NCBI GenBank assembly: GCA_025618425.1
Contig: CM046850.1
Span: forward strand, 3,243,986 to 3,307,985
DNA length: 64,000 nt
Source of the DNA: Heliocidaris tuberculata
Taxonomy: Eukaryota; Echinodermata; Echinoidea; Camarodonta; Echinometridae
Reading direction: 5' to 3'
The notes below the pieces were generated by a model. That model had not been told where the DNA came from. It ran no database searches and saw nothing but the letters and a program-made list of their open reading frames with translations. Shown piece after piece: positions 31,711-41,015 of this stretch (the stretch's first letter is position 1; the number at the start of each line of letters is the position of its first letter). The position numbers and the translations under genes are program-made.

Positions 31711-34700
31711 GGGGGACAGGCATACTCAAATATAAATGAAGGTAACATTAATTTTTTTTTTGAAGGCATATCAATAAATATAACAGAAAGGAGCTATCGA
31801 GAAATATATGAGAGCTAGAAAGTTCTTTTTATTACGATTAAAGGACATATGCTCCAAACCCACTTTCTCCAGAAAAGCGACTGTTGATCAAATGTATAGC
31901 TCGCCAGATCGAGTCACTATCTGATGAAGATTGGGGACTCTCCCGCCAACTTAATGCACCTGCCCGCCTGCTTTCGGTTGGCATGGGAACATGGTTCTCC
32001 GCTTTGCTTGCAAGGCTTCTTATGGATCAACAAGATTTCCACCCAGCCAGCCTCTTATTTTCACAAGCACCTTTGTTTGTATTTTATTCATAACATTAAG
32101 GCTTTCAGCATATTGTGTACTATTGGGGGGGGGGGGGGGGTACGGTTTCTGTCATGTACATGTCTAAAAGTCACACTTGTCCGATAACGATAACGATAAC
32201 GATAACGATATTTTCAATTAAAGGTACACCCTACAATGTTATCAATGTTATGTGTACATGGGAGTACATTGTAGGCTCTTGTATTTTAACAGTAGGACAG
32301 GTGTTGGGTGGACCTTTAACTCTTACTGTGCCAAGGGGTTTAGCTCTCTTCAAAATTTTACCAAACTGTGATCAATGCTTACTTTTCAAATATCTGCACT
32401 TCATTAACCATCTACTATTTCACAAAATATTGTGTACAAAACTTGTAGGAAATTTATTACCATTTCTTTTGATACCAAACATCATTACTTTACCCAACTT
32501 TATGCATTAAGAATTATTGAAAATTACATTTGAGTTTCTTTTTTTGTCCATTATTTTGGGGTTTTTCATTTGTTATTATTGTTTAATGGTGAAATAAGGT
32601 AATATCTTTTTAAAAATCTGCAATTTTCTCTGAAAACTTCTAAGGTAGCATATAATCATAATCATATATTTAGATTGATTGATTAATGCTCAAAATTTTG
32701 ATATACATTGACCACCATATACCTTTCCTGTGGTCGAGCAATTGGTGAATGAAAATGACAAGTTTATCTGTTACATAGATGTGACATCGATACTGCAAGA
32801 GCTAATGAAAAATCTCGTTATTGTTATCGGACAAAAATGTGACCAACCCACGGTGGAGGTGCCGTGGTCCAGTGGTTTAAGGCGCTTGACTGGAGATGCG
32901 AGGATCGGGCATTCGATCCCCGGCACGGCACTCAGTGGCGTATCTACGGGGGGGGGGGGTTTAGGGGGTTTAAACCCCCCCCCCTTGGGCTGCCAAGTAA
33001 ACATTTATTTGGGCAAAAAAGAGAAAAAATAGAGCATGCAAGTATGCTTAAAATCGCAAGCTAGCAACCCTAAAAATGAAAAATTCCCCTACTGTGGGAG
33101 GGGGGATATCCCCCTCCCACACCCTCCCCCCTCGCTCGCTTCGCTCGCTTCCAAGTAAACATTTATTTGGGCAAAAAAGAGAAAAAAATAGAGCATGCAA
33201 GTATGCTTAAAATCGCAAGCTAGCAACCCTAAAAATGAAAAATCTCCCTACTGTGGGAGGGGGGATACCCCCCTCCCACACCCTCCACCCTCGCTCGCTT
33301 CGCTCCCTCGCAATACCCAGCTCAGCCCCTCAAACCCCCTCCTTGGAAAAAAGCTAGATCCGCCCCTGGCACTTATGCCCTTGAGCAAGGCATTTTATCT
33401 ACATTGCTCTTTTATCATACATCAAATAAATGAAGTGCTAAAGGCATATTGATACCAGGGTGTGCGTGTGTGTTATTTAAAAAAAAATAAATAAATAAAA
33501 AATAAAAAAAAACCCTTAAGAGACCTTTTCAGAACTTTATTCGCTTTTGCCTTCCTAATACCTCTCCATTCAATTATAGATCATTTTGATCAACACAATG
33601 TGAGACACTGAATTTTTGTGAATGATAAAAGAACTGATGTCACAGATTTGTCGAACGGTTGAATAATTTTTGCTCACATTTTAGGACGAAGAATTCATGG
33701 TCCATGTTTGTGTTGTGCTTTCGTCCTCCCCAACGTTTGGTAATTGCGCCCTCCTCGCCTACCCGAGATAAAATCTGCATTTGGAACGGAATATAGTAAT
33801 TAGAACTGAATAATCAGAACTGGGGCCTGTAACATAAAGAGATACAATCTATCTTACGATCAATCGTTACTCATCAGTACATGGTTTGCCATAGACTTAC
33901 GATTGATATCAATCGTAAGATTGATTTATTTCTTTATGTTACAGGCCCCAGACCGTGTTAGATCAGTGAAAATATTATGACCAGCATAAACAAAGAAAAC
34001 AAAATGTGTAAAGTTTGCTTTCTTCTTACTGATCAGTTTTTGAGGTCTAAGTCTTGAGCAAGAAATGCATCAACAATTTAATAACTATTCAATAAGAAAT
34101 GTTAAGATTTTTTTTAATGCAACCACTAAAAGCCCCACCGCTCTACCTGTATTTCGACTACTTGCCGATATATCGATATTTGTACAGCATCTGCACGGAC
34201 AACATGGTGATTCCATACCAGCTAGCCGATGACCGCTACGACTGATTATAGAGAACACTGCCCCACAGAATGACCACCTTATGCATGGAGAAATAGAACA
34301 GTACAATTCATTCATATGTAATAATAAAATATTCATACATGAATTCAAAATACCGTACAATTAAGAAAGTGCTTAAGAAAATGGCATATCCCGGATTTCA
34401 ACAACACGGGAGGGGGCGGAATCCAGAGGGACCCCCCCCCCCGAAAAGGGGCTCCGATATTTATTATACATCAGTAATTGTAGGACATTGGTAAAAATAG
34501 AAAATATAGAAAGAATATAATTTAGAAAAGACCACTAGACGCATGGTCTTCTTGTAGTTTGTAGAAAGGTTTTAAACATCAAGATATAAAGATGCTTCCT
34601 ATATAGTGCCATATTTATTTTCAAACTGAGGTTTAACGCACATTTTCCCCTAATACCACTATGAAACGTTTATATTTCTTTGTGTTCCTGATCATAAACA

Positions 34701-34936
34701 CGATTATGGTCACATTAAAAAAGGATATACACTGTACTTTTGTTTGGTGTAGCCGAGTACATATCCGCCGGGTGTTTGGACCATCGCCTTCATGAGACAG
34801 CATGGACAGCAACAAGCATCGCATCGATGAGGGCGGACCACCTGCAAGACTTCTTCGTTTCCCGCGTTCCGTATCGACATACGGAAAGAACGGGCGGGGC
34901 CGCACCAACATCGGCTGCAACAGGTGGCCTCTGCAG

Positions 34937-34991
<55 letters not shown>

Positions 34992-37900
34992 GGAGAGAAA
35001 GAGAGAGAGAGAAGGGGGGAGGGTAAGAAGGCAAGAGAGACAAAAACAAGCAGATGACAGGCAGAGACGAGTTGATAGTGAGGGACAGAGAGAGAGAAAC
35101 TTACGGTCAGAGGAAATTGGGCCTGTAGGCCTATGCATTTGGTAGTTACTTTGAAATGGTTATTGTTACGTCCTTAATTCGTTATATCACATATAAGTCT
35201 AATAAACTTATGATCAATTTCATTACCAAAGCAAAAATTACGGCTAAAATTTGAAAGACTACCCCCCCCCCCTTGAATCTTTTGTTATAAATCATTATAC
35301 CATCCGACTTATTTAGGGAATCGTCATTATAATTCATAGAATAAATTATTTCATCAGCTCCTCATCCATGGATATAGTTGGATGCCCTTTTAAAAACAAT
35401 TTCTTCAACTTCATTTCCCCTTCACTTTCTTCTGGAAACTATGTAAAAGTTGCATCCCATTTTGCCTACAGCTTCAGACTTGGTACTATTATAGGAGAAA
35501 TAACGAATGATCTTTTTGGATGTTCATCAAACCTTCAACAGCATTGAGTAAAACGTCTCCCTCTCTCGTCACTATATGGTAGGCATTGTTCCCTGTACAG
35601 CTTGATCCTGAGGAATATAAGAGAGATAAAGAAAAAAATAAATTGATTGAATTTGATTTTATTTGCCAAGCCTCTAACATACAACAATAAAAGAATATCA
35701 GATCAAAATTATGTAAGCTTGAACAGGATAACCCACGAAAGCTCGAGATAATAAATAAAATCTGTGTCACGTGAATTCACAGCAGCGTCGATCCGTCTTG
35801 AGGAGGGTCAGGATTAGAGGCGAAGGGGGGGGGGGCACTAATTGGAGGTTTACGCTACATAGCCTACACATTTATTACTTCTCTTTTTTTTTTAATGGGA
35901 GGGGACCCCACCTTCTGCCCCCGGAATCGACGTCACTCTTTCTTGGTATGGCTATGCTCTATCTTAATTTTACTAGGAATTTAATTGTTTCAAATGATAC
36001 CAAGATCACACTCCATGGAAAAGTGGACATGAAATAAAATAAGTATTTGGATAACGGCTTTTATAACAGCTTTGCATCGCTCAAGTATGATGGGGGGGGG
36101 GGGGGGGGGGGGTTGTGTGTCCGGACACTTACAAAAGATAACCTGTCCATTTTGTCGTCGGATTTTACGAAAAATATACATCAAGTAACATTTCACATAA
36201 TATTCAACCTATGCTGTGAAATATTTGTGAAAATATGCATGAAAAGTTGTTCGATGTACTGTTTAAAAATGACCTGTCCGGATAACCAATCTGTCCGGAC
36301 ACACAACGTCTGGGTATACTTGGCAGTACACTATATTAAGTTGGCCGTTCACTCCTACCTGTATGATCTTAAGGCATTAGATTCATTTTCTCATATTATC
36401 TCGCAGCAATCCACTCCTAATAGGTGCAAATAGTGGACAATGAAGAGGTGCTCAGGGGGCTCAGGTGCTTGAAGAGTTTGGTTCAACAGCAATCACTATA
36501 CAATCCATATAAATAGTCCTTACTTCCATATGAATGCGAGTTATTATATTCATTAGGTCTACATATACATAACAACACAGAGAGAAGAGGAACGCCTTTT
36601 GGAACATAATTATTAAGTGACTTTTATTTTAAAGAGTGTATCTGCATCGGTAGGCCGATGCCTGGGCCGATGTAATTTTGACCCTGTAAAGTGGGCGCTA
36701 TACAATTAGGGTCACTCGTTGCTTTACACAATCGTTTGGCACACGGATCAAAATACATGACTATATGTAATAATGGTTGACCATGTATGACTTTCACTCT
36801 CACACTCATCGCATCAGGTTTATTACTGAGTTGGTTTTAATCGAATAAAGTGCTCGTTGCTAGGTAACGCGATGCTTTGCTTTTTAAATATGCATGCTCC
36901 CAATAATGTTTCAGAAACCATTGTGAATATGGCTGTGTGTGCCTTTCTCAAGAAGGCCAATGTTGTGTTTATTTTCGCGAAATAACAAATAAAATCCACG
37001 GCCAAGGCTTTTTCATATACAGTGATTCTCAGGGCGGACTGGGACTACTATTAAAAATTCGATTGGGGGGGATTTCGGAGCAACTGGCCCTTTTTGTTGT
37101 CATGGTTGTTGACCTCCTATTTTTTGTTGGCAAAAAAAAAAAAAAAAAAAAAAAAAAGCCCCAACGACCAGGTAGCCCTTAGTGATTCTACATATACCCT
37201 CGGAGGACATTCTCCATAATCTAAACGTTGACATATTCCGAGACAGCATTTAGCTTTGACTATTTTATTTATGTGTCTATCTTGACTAACGGTTCTCTGA
37301 CTGAAAATAGGCCTTGCTTGTACTACAATTTTCTTTCCTAAATAATCACATAATGGTTTAAGAAGGGGTTGAGGTTTAATCTGTGGAATATAAAAATCTA
37401 TTGTGATGCAAGCTGAATTTGATAATGTCACTAAATATTGATTAAGAGATTACTTTATTTAAAAAAAATTGATTATGGGGGGGACGTTTCGCCTTTTCAA
37501 TATTGCATCATCATAACTGATGGATAGAGTGATTGAAAGATTGTTTCATTAGTTGATTATATTCATTGATTGGCTTTTATCTTGCTACGTGACGGGATAA
37601 TTAATTAGCTAAGGACCAATCTCTAAAATATGATAAATGAAATCAAGATCAATATTACACAAGGGAAAGGTGAATACGCAACTAAACAAATTTAGATTAT
37701 AATAATAATAATAATAATAATGATAATAATAATAACGTTTTATTTACCCAGGGTAGCCACTTCAGTTATCAAACTACTCTTCCAGCGGGTCCTGCATAAC
37801 ATAATATGTTATTACCCTTCTCCATTCTAATATGCCGAGCGCCTGGCTAGGAGGCAGAAGGTCCCATTTTGAAGTCTTTGGTATGACTCGGCCGGGGTTC

Positions 37901-38997
37901 GAACCCACGACCTCATGAGGCGGGCGCTCTAACCAACTGAGCCAACATGCCCGGTCATTATACCATGACATGTTTCGATTTTAGGACAACCGCACCTTGA
38001 AAACTTTTTCAGGACATTTTCCCCCAAATCTATCCCCACAGGACAACTATTACTAGGACAACTTCCTCCGCCCGACTAGCCCCAGTATAGGGGCAGTGTT
38101 AAAGGGGAAGTCCATCCTGATTACGAGGTGGTTTTTAAAAAGCATAAATTTTTTTAAAAAACAGATCAGTATTGGTTTAAGCAAAGTACGATAAGAAATA
38201 AGAAAGTTATGAATTTTTGAAGTTGTAATCTATCAAACTCAAATTGGCAAATTGCGAGCTCCACTCCCATTGTTTTGCCCTGTACCCAAATAATCATTGA
38301 TTTCAATTTTGTCTAAAAAAAATACTCAATCATACATGGATCTTATATAATCATTGCTCATATCTTTTTACACAAAAACCGTATGAAACAAATATATTCC
38401 TTCATCAAATACATATACTAAGAAGATAAGAATTGATGAGATTTTCTGTACTGAACAAATCGCAGGGGAGCTTGCAAGATACGTCACGGAGTTGTCAATT
38501 TCTGTTGGATTCATTACAACTTTGAAAATATTGATTAACTTAAAAACTTTCTTATTTTTTGTCGGATTTTGCTCAAAATTTCACTATTGTTTCTCTCATT
38601 ATTCTTCTTTTATTAAAATAAACTTAATACCATGGTGGAATTTCCCTTTAAAAAGGGTGTAATAATCTCCACGGTAGTTTTTGAAGGGTATTTGTCCGGG
38701 GTAATTGTCCAAGTTAGGGGTGACTGTCACAGAGGGGTTGTCTTAAGGGGCCAGAGTTATCCAGGGTAGTTGTTCGGATACTATCTTACCAATAGTTTCC
38801 AAAGTCTGTCTGATGTTAATCTCATCCACACCGTGCAGATCTTGAAGGATCCTCTGTATTCGACGATTGTAATAAGACGCAGAGTCCTCCTTGGATGAAG
38901 AACGTGTAGCCCAGTTACGTAACTCGATGGAATCCGCCTCTCCGTGTGGTTGCTTGGTAACGACACCTCTGCGACTTCCATTGGCTGTGTCATCCAT
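31297..38997 (-). CDS. phospholipid scramblase, complete seven-exon gene
   Basis: Scramblases of the PLSCR family are C-terminally membrane-anchored proteins linked to calcium-dependent transbilayer lipid movement. The coding exons are 38997-38790, 35607-35533, 34930-34738, 34277-34147, 33758-33678, 31637-31579 and 31323-31297: 774 bases, 257 aa, all phases agreeing. Residues 71-95 match the first beta-strand region; ATCCSRCWCGPARSF matches the family's DCCTRNCCGPxRPF. CCCPCC at 134-139 is the palmitoylation motif. SPCCPCRCC follows at about residue 190. The EF-hand-like segment is DHEFFVLKFPAG (222-233), and the C-terminal helix (239-256) is KGILLGSAFLIDYMFFEM, close to human KAVMIGACFLIDFMFFE. 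Unlike PLSCR1, the N-terminus is short and lacks proline-rich PxxP/PPxY motifs. Which vertebrate paralogue it corresponds to cannot be decided here. Confidence 0.93.
31579..31637 (-). CDS. scramblase exon 6
   Basis: Acceptor 'cattcacacag', donor 'atc|gtaagt'. Encodes FPAGSDLQTKGILLGSAFLI, the start of the membrane helix. The in-phase join with exon 5 recreates the family 'FP' pair. Confidence 0.9.
31668..31715. repeat. (GA)n followed by poly-G
   Basis: A (GA)n run passing into about 16 G, a few tens of bases upstream of the exon 6 acceptor of the scramblase (as its pyrimidine-rich complement). Confidence 0.9.
32179..32836. repeat. MITE-like element with 'GTCCGATAACGATAACGA' ends
   Basis: Left end TGTCCGATAACGATAACGA, right end TCGTTATTGTTATCGGACA, about 655 bp, in scramblase intron 5. 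No coding capacity; shorter relative at 7442-7576. Confidence 0.8.
32856..33460 (+). repeat. tRNA-derived SINE split by a later insertion
   Basis: The tRNA-like head (32856-32934) has an A box TGGTCCAGTGG and a B-box-like 'gcattcgatcccc'. The body resumes at 33370 with 'cttatgcccttgagcaaggc'. The intervening 32935-33369 is the hAT-like insertion. Confidence 0.8.
32935..33369. mobile_element. hAT-like non-autonomous element nested in a SINE
   Basis: Ends CAGTGGCGTATCTA and the inverse TAGATCCGCCCCTG. It is flanked by GCACT on both sides, consistent with a (possibly eroded) target duplication. Inside is a tandem duplication with a 158-bp unit (starting 32993 and 33151, 'ccaagtaaacatttatttgg'). 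Confidence 0.8.
33678..33758 (-). CDS. scramblase exon 5
   Basis: Encodes EEGAITKRWGGRKHNTNMD and HEFFVLK, aligning residue for residue with human VVGKISKHWTG ... DADNFGIQ apart from a short gap. Acceptor 'ctcgggtag', donor 't|gtgagc'. An alternative acceptor 20 bases upstream would need a different exon 4 donor. Confidence 0.85.
33823..33952. repeat. foldback element, 130 bp
   Basis: 'ggggcctgtaacataaagag' pairs with 'tttatgttacaggcccc'; 'caatctatcttacgatcaatcg' pairs with 'cgattgatatcaatcgtaagattg'. In scramblase intron 4. Confidence 0.9.
34147..34277 (-). CDS. scramblase exon 4
   Basis: Acceptor 'catgcataag', donor 'cag|gtagag'. Encodes WSFCGAVFSIISRSGHRLAG and MESPCCPCRCCTNIDISAS, matching the WHPCLPKFTIQN ... 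GPCVVCSCCGDVDFEI block of human PLSCR1. Confidence 0.92.
34738..34930 (-). CDS. scramblase exon 3 (Cys-rich core)
   Basis: Acceptor 'cctgcag' directly after a long (CT)n tract on the coding strand, donor 'aa|gtacag'. Encodes ATCCSRCWCGPARSFRM, then RPHRCDACCCPCCLMKAMV and TPGGYVLGYTKQ, the family core with the palmitoylation motif. Confidence 0.95.
34939..35022. repeat. (GA)n microsatellite abutting scramblase exon 3
   Basis: (GA)n of about 25 units, beginning eight bases from the exon 3 boundary. On the coding strand it is a (CT)n tract and probably serves as the polypyrimidine tract of the exon 3 acceptor. Open frames across it are repeat artefacts. Confidence 0.95.
35533..35607 (-). CDS. 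scramblase exon 2
   Basis: Acceptor 'atattcctcag', donor 'aag|gtttga'. Encodes SSCTGNNAYHIVTREGDVLL, similar to FETNNKYEIKNSMGQRIYF in PLSCR1. The split Glu codon joins exon 3. Confidence 0.88.
35608..37690. other. gene-free part of scramblase intron 1
   Basis: No exon or RNA gene is seen. It holds poly-G runs at 35826-35836 and 36094-36112 and a poly-A run at 37132-37157. Short open frames near 36624-37005 have no domain. Confidence 0.4.
37697..37962 (-). repeat. tRNA-derived SINE with (TTA)n tail
   Basis: On the minus strand from about 37960: 'ccgggcatgttggctcagttgg' (A box TGGCTCAGTTGG), a CAT anticodon-like loop in 'cctcatgagg', and B box GGTTCGAACCC. The body ends in an ATT/TTA repeat at 37697-37735. 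The tRNA-related head is well preserved, but the long body and tail show it is a SINE and not a tRNA gene. Confidence 0.88.
38099..38651. repeat. TTAA-flanked MITE, family A, complete
   Basis: TTAA AGGGGAAGTCCATCCTGA at the left and 'CATGGTGGAATTTCCCT' TTAA at the right, in scramblase intron 1, about 140 bp from exon 1. Confidence 0.88.
38790..38997 (-). CDS. scramblase exon 1
   Basis: ATG at 38995-38997 in context 'aaaATGg'. Encodes MDDTANGSRRGVVTKQPHGE and a charged region ending NIRQTLETI plus one base; donor 'ttg|gtaaga'. Assigned to the scramblase because its phase joins exon 2 to give GSSCTGNNAYHI. Confidence 0.75.
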
Positions 38998-39002
38998 TTT
39001 TA

Positions 39003-39198
39003 AAGATTCCTTTGCTGATATTATGCGATGATGGATATGGCAGTAGATATAAGGGATAGAAAAAAATAGTCTGAGGAAGAGAGATGGGTGAGACGGATAA
39101 AGATGAATAGATAACTAGAGACAGAGAGAGAGAGAGAGAGGGGGGGGGGAGAAGAGAGGGTGGTATGACTGAAGAAAGTGAGAGGGGGATAGATAGGT

Positions 39199-39238
<40 letters not shown>

Positions 39239-40085
39239 GGAGAGAAAGAGAGAATGGGAACAGTCAATAACAGTCAAGAGAGGAAAAGGTAGAATTAAGA
39301 GATAAGTAAGAATAGAAACGGATGGAGAATGAAAGAAAAATCACCTCCTATAGAATCCACAAAAATCAAGGTTCCGCTGATTGCTTTGCGTCCTAAAACT
39401 CCATTTTGTCGTAGTCGTGCATTTCCTCGTCATTCACCAAGGCTCCAATCCGTTATTGGAAGTAAACGCTCTCAAGTCTAGACCAACTTCACTTGCGAAC
39501 GAAATATCAATCTTTTCCACATAAAATGATTCCAAATTAAATTTTCATTTTATTCCACTCATGCATAATTTCGGAAAAAACATGAATAATATGCTAGCCA
39601 CTCTTCCTCCTGGGTCTTTAGATTAAGGTTGTCTACAATTAAGAATGCTAGTATCCCAGCTAAAACTTTTTGGAAACCTTAACCAAAGTAATGGTGCTGT
39701 GTGTGTCTGATATAAAGTGCCGTTGCTAGAAACAACTCAAATTGTGTAAATCATAAACTATTGTCATTTGGTGTTTGCTTTATTATAGAGTGAAAATATG
39801 AAATCTATGAAAGGGTCATGCTATCTTGCTATTTCTTGTGTCTGCATTGTGTCGTTTCCCCGGTGCTTGCTTCAAGGTCTTGAGGAATGTCAGAGAAGTA
39901 AATATTGAACTAAAATTGAGCTCTCTACTAGTAAGGTCTGTGTAAAGAAATCTATGTGAAACATGCAAAGGATTGGAGGCAAAGCTTCTACGCATATTTA
40001 ATTAGAAGAATGAAAATATAAAACAGTCTTCTATACAGGGTCCTAGTAAACAATAATAGATAAAGGAAGAAATTCCCACCCCCAA

Positions 40086-40119
<34 letters not shown>

Positions 40120-40600
40120 GTTGGTAAAATGAATATGAGAAAAAGGAAAGACACCCCCTTCAATGAGGGTAAAGAGAAAAAGTATATTAAAAAAATGAAC
40201 AAAGATGTCAGACAAGGAAAGGGATAGCACAATCAGATGAAGATGATGAAAAAGAAAAAGAAGGAAGACGGAGAAAGGTCCCTCTACAGTGATTTCAGTT
40301 TAATTAACTTTGTTCTTAACTTTGATGACTTGGGCGATAATCTTGGGTGTGCATAAGAACACAGAATATCCTTCGTTCTTCTCTTACTTTTCATCCTTTA
40401 TAGTATATTACTTTGATAGATCAAAATCATCTATAATGAGCAGCACATGCAACGTAGCCCAGTACAGACGTAGGCACAGGCGAATATCAATTATCAAAGA
40501 TGAATAAATCAAGGTTTAAATACGCGATATGAAAGGGAGAACCTACCACCAAAAACTTTTCCAACTTCTCATTGACCTCTCTGTACTATATAGCTACAAA
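39003..40600. other. intergenic stretch between divergent genes
   Basis: Lies between the scramblase start (minus) and the MYND gene (plus). It holds (GA)n tracts at about 39122-39150 and 39200-39236, and A/G-rich low-complexity sequence at 40080-40270. No exon is supported. The scramblase 5' UTR and promoter should be at its left end. Confidence 0.4.
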
Positions 40601-40734
40601 CGCTAACTGAAAGAAGAATATTGACCTCTACAGCCAATGACACAGTTAATATAAGGGGATTCCCCGTGTCATTGCACATTTGTCACTAAAATTAGACTTG
40701 ACGCGCAAGGTATACACTGCGCGTAATGACATAA

Positions 40735-40742
40735 TGACGTAA
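40735..40742. promoter_or_regulatory. CRE/ATF-like site TGACGTAA upstream of the MYND gene
   Basis: TGACGTAA lies about 210 bases before the proposed ATG at 40953. Nearby 'actgcgcgtaatgac' and 'acgcgcagtg' form an imperfect inverted pair. Suggestive of a promoter only by position. Confidence 0.2.
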
Positions 40743-40952
40743 CAATAGACGCACCTGTTACTTAGTGATAGGTATGTACGCGCAGTGAATGTAAACAGTG
40801 CAGTGTGGTTTTACATTTATTGAAACGACAAATTGCAACGTGACTGAGCATGCACTGATCGAGTGCAGTGAGCCCATGAGGAGAGCTAGAAAAAATGAAA
40901 ATGTTATCTTAATAATTATATCAACGAGTAACTATAAGTGACAGTCATCAAC

Positions 40953-41015
40953 ATGGGAGTAGGACCAAGTAGGGTAGGACCGACGACTCCTGAAAATGAC
41001 AACATTAGCTTCAAG
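40953..41015 (+). CDS. MYND-protein gene, proposed exon 1
   Basis: ATG in context 'caacATGg', 21 codons ending in NISFK, donor 'aag|gtagga', phase 0. The next exon opens in phase 0 with SLEEKPSH. Confidence 0.6.

Noticed and set aside
31884..32187. Plus-strand frames at 31.9-32.2 kb (QIESLSDEDWGLSRQLNAP)
   Set aside because: The stretch lies in a scramblase intron; neither strand gives a family match and no splice sites bound it.
34740..35145. Several overlapping open frames rich in Arg/Glu or Leu/Ser across 34.7-35.1 kb
   Set aside because: They are read-through of a (GA)n microsatellite and of the scramblase exon on the other strand.
37890..37962. Apparent tRNA gene with CAT anticodon and consensus A and B boxes
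   Set aside because: A long SINE body and a (TTA)n tail follow directly, so this is a tRNA-derived SINE and not a functional tRNA gene.
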